A DNA stretch of 64,000 nucleotides from Halolamina sp. CBA1230 (GCF_002025255.2 NZ_CP054587.1:1860001-1924000); one strand, 5' to 3'. Positions 50,628-60,250 are shown, counted from the first letter of the stretch. Notes: generated from the letters alone by a model not told the origin. Program-made: numbers and translations.

Positions 50628-53600
50628 TTACATGAAGTCCGCGATACCTGACTGTTTGTTCTTGTCGTTCTCGAAAATCGACTCCAGCGACCGCTCCAGC
50701 ACCTCTAACCGCTGTTTCGTGTAGTCGCGGCAGCCGTACTCCTCGGCCACCTCGACGGCGATGTCCATGTACTTGTTCACCGAGCCGCGGTGGACCGTCA
50801 GCGTCATCCGGCCGCCACACTCCCGACAGTCGCCGGTCAGGGGCATCCGGCGGTACTTCTCGCCGCAGTCGAGACAGCGCGTCTCCTGGCGCGAGAACGC
50901 CCGGAGGTTCCCGATCAGGTCCGGCAGGAAGTGGTTCTCGATCACCCGCTCGGCCACGTCGGTCTCGTCGACGGCCCGCAGTTTGCGGGAGAGCTCCAGT
51001 TGGGCGTCCATCTTCGTCTCCATGTCGCCCAGCGTCTTGTACGCCGAGAGGTCCGGCCCGAGCGCGAGGTCGGTGGTGTCGTGGGTGTGGTCGAACCCGT
51101 GGTACTCCTCCTCCGTGTCGAGCGTGTCCTCGCCGATCTGGATCATGTCCTCCACCTCGCCGGGGTCGGCCATTTCCAGCGTCGCCTCGTAGAACTCCGT
51201 CGGGTACTGCCGGACGATGTCCATGTTGTGCGCCTCGTCGTCGATCTCGCTGGGGTCGATCCGTGAGGACATCACGAGGGGGGCGTCCATCTTCCCGCCG
51301 CGCTGGTCGGGGAGGAACTCCTTCGAGAAGTTCAGGAGGCCGTCAAGGAGGAGCATGACGCAATCTTCGTCGCCGTCACATTGGCGAACTGATATACCGT
51401 TTGCAATTAATGAATGCGTGTCTTCCACAGTGAGACAGTACGTGCTCTCGGTGTCGCTTTCGACGTACTCCAGGGAGGATATACCCTCTATCAGATAGTC
51501 TTCATCACCTCCATCAGAGGCAAATCCCCGTTGTGGCTTCTGAGAGCGTATCTGCTCCTCCAGGGACTCTTGTTTTCGGGAGAGATGAAACCCTGCCTGC
51601 TCGGCAAACGTAACTGCGTCTGTTCCGCTTGCCGAGATGACGTACCCACGAGCAGACTGCTTACCGTCGTTCTCATCGTAAAACTCCGGGAACCTTTGAT
51701 GCAGGGGAACGGGATCGGTTACTCTTACGCTCGCAGAGATGTCGAGTCGACTCAACAGTGCGATTACGTCCTCTTTCAGACTCTCACTTATCGTACTTGC
51801 AGAGACAGTTGTAGAATAACTCGCTGCTGAGCCATCTCCACTGAAGTATCCTTGCAGAAACGCCCCGACGGTCTCGTCCGGTGAGTCGAATATCGGCTGG
51901 GGAACCCGCTTGGTTCCGGCGAGCACACCCGCATCGAGCACGGTATCGAAGAACGCCCGCATGAGCCGTCCGGAGACGGTCACTTTCTTGTCGTTCTCAC
52001 GGTACGGCTCCGCGCCGAACTCCTCGCTGAGCACGTCGACGAAGAACTCACGTGCTTCGTTCTCGGTGCCACAGACCGTCGTCTGATGGATCGTCCCCTT
52101 CGGTGTCTCCTGCTCGCGGGCGAATCCTTCCGCAGCGTAGTATCCCAGAAGCGTCGCGACTCGCTCGTTCAGCTCGACGAAACGATCCATCTCTGAAGTG
52201 TCTCGCTTCATCCCGAGGCGCACGTCGTCCGGAACACGCGCAAGCACCTCCTCAGTCGAACCGAACACCTCCAGCAGCAGTTCCGCGGGCACACTCTCCC
52301 GATAGAGGTAGTTACTGAGCGCTTTCTTCGTCATGCCGAGATAGTCGGCAGTACTCTGGAGCGGGTAGAACGTCCCCTCGCACTCGTCCGCGAGAGCGTC
52401 CGTGAACTGATCGTACAGTAGGTCCTTCCCGACTCCTTTCACCATCAGGCGCTCGGTGTCGACACCGTCGCACGCGATGAACTCCTCCAGCAGGTCGAAT
52501 CGCTCCGTTTCCTCCGGAGAGACGACGTTGAGGTGTTCAGGCTTGACCAAACTGTCCTCCTCGGTCAGTTCGGACGCCTTCTTCGACTGGATCTCCCCGT
52601 CGAACACCTGCATCTCGTGATCCGGCGTCACCGTGATCTCCCGCCCGCTCCGGGTTTCGACGTGGACCATGTGCTCCGGCGCGGGGTGTTTGCTCACGGC
52701 TTCGACGGGCTTGACGACCTCGTTCCCGTCGGCGTCGATGGAGGGAACGAACACGTCGCCGTCGAGTTCCTGCACGAGCGTGCCGAAGTCGTCCGTCTCG
52801 GCAGTCTCCGGATCGAGGCGCTCCTCGACGAGTGCCTGGATCTCCTCGTGGTGCCACGACTCGGTTTCGTCGCGGAACCACACCTTCGTCTCTGGGTGGA
52901 AGCAGTTCCGCCGCTTCGCCGCGTGGAAGTACGGATGCGCGTACCCCACGGCCGCGCTCGTGAACCCCACAACCCTGCCCACAACTGCGGCGGAGGTGTG
53001 CGGCGCCATCCCGAACACGAGTTCGCCCACGAGGTCCTCCCGTTCCTCCACCTCGTAGAAGGGGTCCAGCCCGTAGAACCGTTCGAGCAGGTCGTCGACG
53101 AAGTCCGCCGTGCGCATCATGTGCTCGGCGGCGCCGTCGGGCAGGACGATGTCCTGCACTTTCAGTTCCACCAGTTGGTCGTCGTGCTCCAGCGGGTCGC
53201 CGTCGATGTCGGTCTCGTACCCGAGTCGGCGGAACTCCGCGGCGGTGGTGTCCAGCTCCTCGGGCCGGACCGAGGTGACCGGCAGGTCGGTCATGTCGTA
53301 GCGCACTGTGCCGTCCTTGAACGCCGAGACGTCGTGTTTCGCCCGGAGCACCCCCTTCTCCATCGGCTCGGGGGTCTCGTTGGCGGACATCAGCCCCTTC
53401 ACGCCTTTCAGGATCGAGAAGCTCCCCTCACGCTCGCCGACGTTCTCCATGGCGTCGTGATACACCGCGTTCAGGTCGATCTCGCGCTCCTCGGGGCTCT
53501 CGACCTCCCACTCACAGCGCGGGCAGATCACGCGCCCCGACTCGTCGGGGTCGACTTCGACGCCGCAGTCGTCGCACTCGAAGTACGGCTCGGTGTGCGC

Positions 53601-55796
53601 TTCGCACTCCGGACACTGGTTCCGGTAGGTGTGCTCGCCACAGTCCGGACACTCGCGTTCGCCGAGGCTGACCTCGATCCGCCCGCGCCCGGCGTCGGTG
53701 CGCTCCTTCGCGGCCTTGGCCACGTCGCGCTGGCTGCCGCCGGCCTCGCCGATGGGGAACATCGTGTGGACCGCCGGCGAGAGGTCGCGGCTCTCCGACT
53801 TCTCGGGGCGGCCCATCCGGTTCCCGATTCTGGTGGGGGCACGCTCCCGAACGTCGAAGGGGGCGACCTCGTTCACCGCCTCGATGGCGTTCGTGCCGGG
53901 CAGCGGCGGTGCGTCCGCGTCGGCGGACGGCTCGGTAGCGTCGGTGTCGCCGTCGTCTCGGACCGTCATACCCCCATCCGCCGAGGCTGACGGCGGCGAC
54001 TGTCGGCCGCCGTCGGCGACCGCGTCGTCGTCGGCGCCCCACGTTCGCGCGCGTTCGCTCAGATCCGCGGGGCTCCACTCCCGCTCCAGTTCGGTCGTCA
54101 CGCCCAGCGAGCGCAGCAGCGGGCGGTACTCGGGGACGTACAGCGTCTCGTCGGTCGAGGTGTGCTCGACGAGCAGGCGCTCCAGCGCGCGCTGGACGTC
54201 GTCGCTCCGATCGAGCAGCAGGCCGTCGTCCTCGATCTCACCCGCGGCCGCCGCGGTCGCGAGCGCGTCGTACTCGGCGACGGTCACGTCGTGCCAGAGG
54301 TAGGTGTAGTCGGGGTGGAGCGGACAGTCGTAGCGGTCCGCCCAGTCGAGCGCGGTCCGGGGGCCGGGACTGTCGAGGTCGACGTGAGGGTCGTCCCGGA
54401 GCGCCTGCACGTCGGCGCCGGCGTCGTCGAACTCCCCCTCCCACCACTCGACGGCGTAGGAGGCGGGCACCAGCGGGTGGTTGTTCTCGACGAACTCGCC
54501 GTAGTTCACCAGGTACTCGCCGAGGTCGAGGATCTCGTCGACGCCGTTGCGGACCTCCAGCGCCTCCTCGGGGTCGTCGATCCGGCGCACGTCGCCGTTC
54601 GCGAGGCGGACCGTCGGCCCCTCGATGGAGTCGACAGGGACGACGCCGGCGGCTTTCCCCGGGCGTTCGGTTTTGATCTGGGTCCCGGTCGCGAGGAAGT
54701 CGTCGACGAGATGCATCGTCGCCGGGTGGACGCCCGCGGTCGCGAACCCGTGGTTCCGGGCGCGGCCGTAGCGCAGTCGGAACCCGCCGGACTCGGAGGG
54801 GTGGCCGAACACGGGTCGGCCGGCGATCAGGTCCCGGAGGTACTTGCTCGCCGGGTCGGCCCGGACCGGGCCCTCGTGCGCGTCGGGTTCGTCTTCTGCG
54901 TCCTCCTTGTCCCCCTCGTCGGCCTCCTCCGCTTCCTCACCCTCGTCGGCGCCGTCGTAGTAGGTGCCGTCGATGAGGTCCTGGAGCCACGGCCAGTCGA
55001 CCTCGTCGAGCTGGCGGGTGTAGCGCTGGATCTTCGGCGCCTTCAGGGCGATCCCCTCGGCCATGACGAGACACATCCCCCCACGGGCGGAGTTGGTGTC
55101 GACGCGTTCGAGGTCGCGGAAGCCCGAGACCTCCTCGTCGCCGGTGGCCTCGCCGTCCAGCATGATTGGCATATGCTCGGCGATGAACTTCGTCTCCTTG
55201 TCCTTCGGCGTGTACTGGAGCCCGGTCTCCTTCTCGTACAGTTGGATCTCCTCGGCGTAGCGCTCGATCTCGTCGTCGCGCGCGTGGAACTCCTCGATGC
55301 CGAGCAGCGAACGGGCGTAGTCCGCGACGAGCACCGACAGCGCCTGTGCGGTCCCGCCCGCCGAGCGGATCGGGCCGGCGTAGTAGACGTTGACGAACTC
55401 CGTGCCGTCGTCGTTCTGGAGCAACTCCGCACGGTCGATCCCCTCGATCGGCGCGGCGACGACCCCCTCGGTGAGCAGGGCGACCGCAGTTCGGACCGCG
55501 CCCTCGATCTTCCCCTCGCGGCTGTCGTAGTCGCCGACGTTGCCGTCGACGAAGTCCTCCACGAGTTCGAGCGCGGCCTCCTCGCGGCTCATCTCCCCTT
55601 CGAGTTCGCGGACGCGTTCGGCGACGCCGGGGATGCCGAGGATGTTCTCGACGCGGTCGGCCATGTCCCGCGCGGTCGGGATCTCGATCTCCGTCTTGGG
55701 GTCCCGTCCCTGCTCACGGGCGGCCTCGGCGCGCTCGAACGCGTCGTCGAGCTGGTCCTCGAGCCGCTCGAAGTACCGCTCGTCGTCCTCTCTCAC
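50628..55796 (-). CDS. polD2: DNA polymerase D large subunit DP2, with intein
   Basis: 1722 codons; removing the 508-residue intein leaves a 1214-residue catalytic subunit. Visible parts include the N-terminal domain (VYYAGPIRSAGGTAQALSVL), several zinc modules (CPDCGEH...CPECEAH...CDDCG...CPRCEW; and CLDCGEK...CRECGG) and the active-site segment CDGDEDCVMLLLDGLLNFSK, which contains the catalytic aspartates and is interrupted at its first Cys. It is the replicative polymerase of Halobacteria together with DP1. Two acidic insertions are halophile additions. Confidence 0.97.
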   Translation of the reverse strand: MREDDERYFERLEDQLDDAFERAEAAREQGRDPKTEIEIPTARDMADRVENILGIPGVAERVRELEGEMSREEAALELVEDFVDGNVGDYDSREGKIEGAVRTAVALLTEGVVAAPIEGIDRAELLQNDDGTEFVNVYYAGPIRSAGGTAQALSVLVADYARSLLGIEEFHARDDEIERYAEEIQLYEKETGLQYTPKDKETKFIAEHMPIMLDGEATGDEEVSGFRDLERVDTNSARGGMCLVMAEGIALKAPKIQRYTRQLDEVDWPWLQDLIDGTYYDGADEGEEAEEADEGDKEDAEDEPDAHEGPVRADPASKYLRDLIAGRPVFGHPSESGGFRLRYGRARNHGFATAGVHPATMHLVDDFLATGTQIKTERPGKAAGVVPVDSIEGPTVRLANGDVRRIDDPEEALEVRNGVDEILDLGEYLVNYGEFVENNHPLVPASYAVEWWEGEFDDAGADVQALRDDPHVDLDSPGPRTALDWADRYDCPLHPDYTYLWHDVTVAEYDALATAAAAGEIEDDGLLLDRSDDVQRALERLLVEHTSTDETLYVPEYRPLLRSLGVTTELEREWSPADLSERARTWGADDDAVADGGRQSPPSASADGGMTVRDDGDTDATEPSADADAPPLPGTNAIEAVNEVAPFDVRERAPTRIGNRMGRPEKSESRDLSPAVHTMFPIGEAGGSQRDVAKAAKERTDAGRGRIEVSLGERECPDCGEHTYRNQCPECEAHTEPYFECDDCGVEVDPDESGRVICPRCEWEVESPEEREIDLNAVYHDAMENVGEREGSFSILKGVKGLMSANETPEPMEKGVLRAKHDVSAFKDGTVRYDMTDLPVTSVRPEELDTTAAEFRRLGYETDIDGDPLEHDDQLVELKVQDIVLPDGAAEHMMRTADFVDDLLERFYGLDPFYEVEEREDLVGELVFGMAPHTSAAVVGRVVGFTSAAVGYAHPYFHAAKRRNCFHPETKVWFRDETESWHHEEIQALVEERLDPETAETDDFGTLVQELDGDVFVPSIDADGNEVVKPVEAVSKHPAPEHMVHVETRSGREITVTPDHEMQVFDGEIQSKKASELTEEDSLVKPEHLNVVSPEETERFDLLEEFIACDGVDTERLMVKGVGKDLLYDQFTDALADECEGTFYPLQSTADYLGMTKKALSNYLYRESVPAELLLEVFGSTEEVLARVPDDVRLGMKRDTSEMDRFVELNERVATLLGYYAAEGFAREQETPKGTIHQTTVCGTENEAREFFVDVLSEEFGAEPYRENDKKVTVSGRLMRAFFDTVLDAGVLAGTKRVPQPIFDSPDETVGAFLQGYFSGDGSAASYSTTVSASTISESLKEDVIALLSRLDISASVRVTDPVPLHQRFPEFYDENDGKQSARGYVISASGTDAVTFAEQAGFHLSRKQESLEEQIRSQKPQRGFASDGGDEDYLIEGISSLEYVESDTESTYCLTVEDTHSLIANGISVRQCDGDEDCVMLLLDGLLNFSKEFLPDQRGGKMDAPLVMSSRIDPSEIDDEAHNMDIVRQYPTEFYEATLEMADPGEVEDMIQIGEDTLDTEEEYHGFDHTHDTTDLALGPDLSAYKTLGDMETKMDAQLELSRKLRAVDETDVAERVIENHFLPDLIGNLRAFSRQETRCLDCGEKYRRMPLTGDCRECGGRMTLTVHRGSVNKYMDIAVEVAEEYGCRDYTKQRLEVLERSLESIFENDKNKQSGIADFM
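51381..52904 (-). mobile_element. Intein in DP2 with two LAGLIDADG motifs
   Basis: Codons 965-1472. It begins with Cys (CFHPETKVWF), has splicing block B VTPDHEM, endonuclease motifs LLGYYAAEGFA and LQGYFSGDGSA, and ends with THSLIANGISVRQ before extein Cys. The last residue is Gln instead of the common Asn, as known for archaeal Pol-II inteins. Base composition is clearly lower in GC than the extein, mostly in the endonuclease part. Both endonuclease motifs keep the acidic residue, so it may still be a homing enzyme. Confidence 0.93.
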
Positions 55797-55821
55797 CGCT
55801 TCTCACCTCGGAGCGTCGGGG

Positions 55822-56241
55822 TCACAGCCAGAGATCCAGATCGGTCTCCTCGTCGTGTTCCCGCTCCAGCGGTTCCTCGAACGTCCGCATGTACACCTCA
55901 CCGGCGAACACCGTGGCGGCGTCGAGATGGCCCGCGATCGCCTGCCCGCTCGGCCGCGAGAGCACGGCGTGGGTGTGCGCGAACCGCTCCCCGTCGAGAT
56001 ACGAGACGTTCCCCACGCAGGCTGCCATCTCCAGGGGCTCCTCGAACTCCACGGACTCGTACTCGCCCTCCTGCTGGTCGTAGAACCAGACGACGGCGTC
56101 CTGTACCGCCCCCATCGCGTTGAACCAGGCGGCGTCGACGTCCTCCTCGACCGCCAGCGACTCGATCTCCTCGCGCCAGTCGGCGCCGGTCTCGAGCCGT
56201 GCGAGGAACTCGCGGTCGGGCGAGAGTTCGCGGTAATCCAT
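55822..56241 (-). CDS. PPC-domain (DUF296) DNA-binding-like protein
   Basis: 139 residues from ATG 56241. The domain pattern AAWFNAMGAVQDAVVWFYD, EEPLEMAACVGNVSYLDGE, and HTHAVLSRPSGQAIAGHLDA matches PPC/DUF296, a trimeric fold found alone in prokaryotes. The HxHAVL histidines may bind metal. It starts upstream of polD2 on the same strand, 25 bases before it, and may share its transcript. Confidence 0.88.
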   Translation of the reverse strand: MDYRELSPDREFLARLETGADWREEIESLAVEEDVDAAWFNAMGAVQDAVVWFYDQQEGEYESVEFEEPLEMAACVGNVSYLDGERFAHTHAVLSRPSGQAIAGHLDAATVFAGEVYMRTFEEPLEREHDEETDLDLWL

Positions 56242-56561
56242 ACGAGTGTACAGCGGCGACGAGAACAAAAACACTTGGTTGGCCGTGCCTACCGGACCGA
56301 CGAACGGGAGACGGCGAGGTGGCGTGCCGGAACGCGACGAGGAACCGATGCGTGGAGGACCGGCCGTCGTGGACGGACTGTGGAACCGTTCGGGGGTGGG
56401 CGACTTGTGGAACCGTCCGGGGGGAACGTCGTGGCCACCTCGCCGACTCGGTCGCTGCACCCGTCGCAACGCCCTACCCACGGGTAGGAACGCTCCCGGA
56501 ACTCCCCGATCCGTCTTCAGCGCTGAGAAAAACGGCAGTGCGGCGGTCGGCCGACCGCGCG
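56242..56561. other. Non-coding gap with G-rich direct repeats and a palindrome
   Basis: No gene fits these 320 bases. TGTGGAACCGTTCGGGGG (56379-56396) and TGTGGAACCGTCCGGGGG (56406-56423) are direct repeats 27 bases apart. CCTACCC-AC-GGGTAGG (56473-56488) is a perfect palindrome. A regulatory role is possible but nothing identifies the regulator. Confidence 0.5.
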
Positions 56562-56705
56562 TTACGCCCACTCCGCGACGACCGGCGCGTCGGCCTCGGC
56601 TACGGAGATCCAGGCCTCCTCCCGACCGAGATCCGCGATAACGAACTCGGCGTCGTCCAGCGAGCCCATCACGTCGTCGCCGCCGTGAACCGTGCCCGGT
56701 GCCAT
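56562..56705 (-). CDS. 47-residue acidic protein (DUF7556-like)
   Basis: Starts MAPGTVHGGDDVMGSLDDAE and ends VAEADAPVVAEWA; the reading suggests a small beta-rich fold (FVIADLGREEAWISV). A TATA box at the leaderless distance supports expression. Small haloarchaeal family of unknown function. Confidence 0.7.
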   Translation of the reverse strand: MAPGTVHGGDDVMGSLDDAEFVIADLGREEAWISVAEADAPVVAEWA

Positions 56706-56727
56706 GGTACACTATCCCACGCACAGA

Positions 56728-56736
56728 GATATAAAA
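56728..56736 (-). promoter_or_regulatory. TATA box of the 47-residue protein gene
   Basis: Plus-strand GATATAAAA reads TTTTATATC on the coding strand, 23-31 bases before ATG 56705. Confidence 0.65.
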
Positions 56737-56807
56737 CCGTCGAAACATTGAGTACCGTTCGCATGGGGCGTTCCTACCGGCCAGTGTTACGCTGTTTCGG
56801 GATACGG

Positions 56808-56935
56808 GGTTGCCAGTTCCCCTTCGAAGTGTACGGTTGCCAGTCCCGTGCACACCTTCGGAGTACGCGATTGCTACTACCGCGAATACCTTCGAGTACG
56901 CCCCCGCCAACGCCGCGCACACCTTCGCAGAGTAC
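56808..56935 (+). promoter_or_regulatory. 34-bp phased repeats upstream of CBS gene
   Basis: CCTTCG followed by an AGTAC-like motif recurs at 56821, 56855, 56889 and 56922 (intervals 34, 34, 33). GGTTGCCAGTYCC also occurs twice (56808, 56835). The array ends 28 bases before ATG 56963 and looks like a multi-site operator or the remnant of a tandem repeat. Confidence 0.55.
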
Positions 56936-56962
56936 AAGAGGGGCCCAAGAGAAGTGGACCGC

Positions 56963-57820
56963 ATGAAGATAGCCGACGCCATGACGCCCGCGGAAGAGCT
57001 CGTGACCGTCTCGCTCCCGGGCTCGCGTGACGACGCTCTCGAGTACCTGCAGGAGCGGGAGTTCTCCTCCGTGCCGGTCGTCCGCGAAACCGACGAGGGC
57101 GAGCGCTACCGGGGGCTGGTCTCCCGGGACGACCTGATCGAACACCCCGACGAGGACGACCTCGCGCTGTTGATGCGCGAGGTCCCGACGACGACCGCCG
57201 ACGCGACGCTGCACGACGTCGCGGCGCTGATGCTCGACGCCGGCACGCGTCGAGTCCCCGTCGTCGAGGTCGACGACGACGACACGCTCGTCGGGATCAT
57301 CACGATCACGGACGTGATCCGCGCGCTCGCCCGCGAGGAGGTCGGCACCGACGCGGTGGTGGACGACCTCAGTAACGGGACGGTCAACACGACCTACGCC
57401 GGCACGCCGCTCCCGGTGGCGGAGCGCGAGATCGGCCTCGCAGACGTGCCCTACACGGTCGTGCTCGACGACGACGCCGAGATGACGGGGATGCTCACCG
57501 AGGCCGACATCGTCGCCGTCGCCGAGATCGTCGAGGGCGAGGAGGACGCCGGCGCCTCGATGGCCGGCGACGACGAGGACTGGAAGTGGGAGAGCGTGAA
57601 GGCCGTCGGCAACCGCTACGTCCCCACGCGGAACGTCGAGTTCCCCGGCGAGCCGACTTCGGCGTTCATGACCGAGGACGTGGTGACCGTCTCGAAGCGC
57701 AAGTCCGCGGTCGAGGCCGCACAGCTCATGATCACCAACGACATCGAGCAGATCCCGGTCGTCAGCGGCGGCGAACTCGCCGGCGTGCTCCGGGACGTCC
57801 ACCTGCTGGAGGCGATCTGA
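56963..57820 (+). CDS. Protein with four CBS motifs
   Basis: 285 residues from ATG 56963 (MKIADAMTP). CBS motifs at about 1-60, 65-125, 128-185 (degenerate) and 225-285 (AFMTEDVVTVSKRKSAVEAA). Such proteins bind adenosyl nucleotides as energy or SAM sensors. Its stop overlaps the glyS start (TGATG), so it is co-translated with glycyl-tRNA synthetase. No effector domain is attached. Confidence 0.9.
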   Translation: MKIADAMTPAEELVTVSLPGSRDDALEYLQEREFSSVPVVRETDEGERYRGLVSRDDLIEHPDEDDLALLMREVPTTTADATLHDVAALMLDAGTRRVPVVEVDDDDTLVGIITITDVIRALAREEVGTDAVVDDLSNGTVNTTYAGTPLPVAEREIGLADVPYTVVLDDDAEMTGMLTEADIVAVAEIVEGEEDAGASMAGDDEDWKWESVKAVGNRYVPTRNVEFPGEPTSAFMTEDVVTVSKRKSAVEAAQLMITNDIEQIPVVSGGELAGVLRDVHLLEAI

Positions 57821-59619
57821 TGTCCCACCACGCCGACGTCACGGAGCTCGCCAAGCGCCGCGGCTTCTTCTTCGCGGCCGCGGAGGCGTACGGCGGCGCC
57901 GCCGGCTTCTACACGTTCGGCCCGGAGGGCGCGGCGCTGAAGCGCAACGTCGAAGCCGCCTGGCGCGACCGCTTCGCGCTCAAGGAGGACAACGAGGAGA
58001 TCGCCGCGCCGACGGTGATGCCCGAACCCGTCTTCGAGGCGTCGGGCCACCTCGACACGTTCGACGACATGCTCGTCGAGTGCCCCGAGTGTGGCGAGTC
58101 CCATCGCGCGGACCACCTCGTCGAGGACGCGACCGACCTCGAGGACGCCGAGGCGCTCGGGACCGAGGAGGTCGCGGAGCTCATCGCCGAACACGAGCTC
58201 ACCTGCCCGGCCTGTGGCGCCGAACTCGGCGGCCAGGAGGTCGAGGAGTTCAACCTCATGTTCGAGACGAGCATCGGCCCCGGCTCGGGCCAGCCCGGCT
58301 ACCTCCGGCCCGAGACCGCCCAGGGCATCTTCGTGGAGTTCCCGCGGCTGAAGGAGTACGCCCGCGGGAAGCTTCCCTTCGGCGTCACCCAGATCGGCCC
58401 GGCGTACCGCAACGAGATCTCGCCCCGCCGCGGCCTGATCCGGGTGCGCGAACTCACCCAGGCCGAACTGGAGCAGTTCGTCGACCCCGAGACCGACGAG
58501 CCCGACCTCGAGAAAGTCGAAGACGTCGAACTCCGGCTCTACGCCGCGCCCGAGCAGGCCGAGGACGCGCCGCCCGAGGCGGGGTATCAGGAGCTCACCG
58601 TCGCCGAGGCGGTCGAGGAGAACGTCGTCGCTTCCGACTGGGTCGCCTACTACCTCGGCGTCGCCCAGGAGTGGTACGAACGCATCGGCGTCGACACCGA
58701 CCAGCTCCGGTTCCGCCAGCATCTCCCGGGCGAGCGCGCCCACTACGCCGCGGACTGCTGGGACGCCGAGGCGAAGATCGAGAGCGCCGGCGGCGACTGG
58801 ATCGAGATCGCCGGCTTCTCGACCCGGAGCGACTACGACCTCTCGAAACACGCCGAAGCCAGCGGCGAGAGCTTCACCGTGTTCAAGCAGTACGACGAGC
58901 CGCGCACAGTCGAGCGGTCGACGGTCGACCCGGACATGTCGACGCTCGGCCCCGAGTTCGGCGGCGACGCCGGCGCGGTCGCCGAGGCGCTCGAGGAGCT
59001 GGCGGAGCGCGACCCCGACGCGTTCCACGACGACGACGTGGCCGTCGCGGTCGACGGCGAGGAGTACACCGTCGACACCGACGTGGCGAACTTCGAGATC
59101 GTCGAGGAGACCGAGGCCGGCGAGCACATCACGCCCCACGTGATCGAACCCTCCTTCGGCGTGGACCGCACGGTGTACACGCTGATCGACCACGGGCTCC
59201 AGCGCGACGAGCTCGGCGGCGAGCCGCGTGACTTCCTCTCGCTCGCCCCCGAGATGGCGCCGACGGACGTGGCGGTGTTCCCGCTGGTCAGCAACCACGA
59301 ACCGCTGCTCGACACCGCGAGCGAGGTCGTCTCGACGCTTCGCTCGGCCGGCTTCGACGCCACCCGGGACGACTCGGGCTCGATCGGCCGGCGCTACCGC
59401 CGGCAGGACGAGGTCGGCACGCCGTTCTGTGTCACGGTCGACCGCGACGGGCTGGAGGACGACCCCACGACGGTCACCCTGCGGGACCGCGACACGGGCG
59501 CACAGGCCCGCATCCCGGTCGGCGAGCTGGTCGGCCAGCTCGAGGCGCTGCGTGACGGCGATGCCGACTTCGAGGCCCTGCTGAGCCGGTACGAGACCGT
59601 CGAGACAGCCGACGAATGA
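57820..59619 (+). CDS. glyS: Glycine--tRNA ligase
   Basis: 599 residues from ATG 57820. Class II motifs include RRGFFFAAAEAYGG, a zinc pair CPECG...CPACG, motif 2 GPAYRNEISPRRGLIRVRE and motif 3 EPSFGVDRTVYTL, with the C-terminal anticodon-binding domain. This is the archaeal/eukaryotic dimeric type. It overlaps both neighbours and thus belongs to a CBS-glyS-dolichol kinase-like operon. Confidence 0.96.
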   Translation: MSHHADVTELAKRRGFFFAAAEAYGGAAGFYTFGPEGAALKRNVEAAWRDRFALKEDNEEIAAPTVMPEPVFEASGHLDTFDDMLVECPECGESHRADHLVEDATDLEDAEALGTEEVAELIAEHELTCPACGAELGGQEVEEFNLMFETSIGPGSGQPGYLRPETAQGIFVEFPRLKEYARGKLPFGVTQIGPAYRNEISPRRGLIRVRELTQAELEQFVDPETDEPDLEKVEDVELRLYAAPEQAEDAPPEAGYQELTVAEAVEENVVASDWVAYYLGVAQEWYERIGVDTDQLRFRQHLPGERAHYAADCWDAEAKIESAGGDWIEIAGFSTRSDYDLSKHAEASGESFTVFKQYDEPRTVERSTVDPDMSTLGPEFGGDAGAVAEALEELAERDPDAFHDDDVAVAVDGEEYTVDTDVANFEIVEETEAGEHITPHVIEPSFGVDRTVYTLIDHGLQRDELGGEPRDFLSLAPEMAPTDVAVFPLVSNHEPLLDTASEVVSTLRSAGFDATRDDSGSIGRRYRRQDEVGTPFCVTVDRDGLEDDPTTVTLRDRDTGAQARIPVGELVGQLEALRDGDADFEALLSRYETVETADE

Positions 59620-60230
59620 GCGAACTCGGGCGCCGCGGCGTGCACGCGACCGGGGTGGGGATCCCGGCGCTGTACCTGCTGGGCGCGGTCGACTGGCCGG
59701 CGGTCCGCCTCCTGCTCGTGGCGCTCTCCGTCGCCGTCTCGGCGCTCGAGTTCGTCCGACTCGTGCTCGACTACGAGTGGCCGCTGTTCGACACGCTCGC
59801 CCGCGAGTACGAACGTAATAACGTCGCGGGGTACGCGCTGTACGCCTACTCCCAGACGGCGGTGGCGTTCGTCTTCGCCCCCGCGGTCGCGCTGCCCGGG
59901 ATGCTGATGCTGATCATCGGCGACCCCGTCTCGGGCTACCTCGGTGACAACGACGCCGGGAGCGCCAAGCAGGCGGGCGTGCTCGGCGTGATGTTCCTCG
60001 TCTGCTTCGCGCTCGCGGCGCCGTTTACGACCGCGGTCGCCGTGGTCCCGGTCGGCGTCGCCGCCGCCGCCGCGGGCGCCGCGGGCGCGACGCTCGCCGA
60101 TGGGCTGACGCCGGTGATCGCCGGCTTCGTGGTCGACGACAACGCCTCCATCCCCCCGGCGGCCGCGCTGGGAATCACGCTCGTGTTCGTCGCCGTTGGT
60201 CCGGGGCTGAACGCGGCGCTGGGGTTCTGA
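59616..60230 (+). CDS. Dolichol kinase/CDP-diglyceride synthase-like membrane protein
   Basis: 204 residues with about six membrane segments. The motif GDPVSGYLGDNDAGSAKQAG and later ADGLTPVIAGFVVDDN resemble the cytidylyltransferase/dolichol kinase (SEC59-like) superfamily. It would phosphorylate a polyprenol for lipid or glycan synthesis. Coupled to glyS by ATGA. Confidence 0.75.
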   Translation: MSELGRRGVHATGVGIPALYLLGAVDWPAVRLLLVALSVAVSALEFVRLVLDYEWPLFDTLAREYERNNVAGYALYAYSQTAVAFVFAPAVALPGMLMLIIGDPVSGYLGDNDAGSAKQAGVLGVMFLVCFALAAPFTTAVAVVPVGVAAAAAGAAGATLADGLTPVIAGFVVDDNASIPPAAALGITLVFVAVGPGLNAALGF

Positions 60231-60250
60231 GTCGGCCACCACGCCCTTCA

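Noticed and set aside
51381-52904. Insertion sequence or frameshift inside polD2
   Set aside because: The frame is continuous and has intein splicing blocks and LAGLIDADG motifs.
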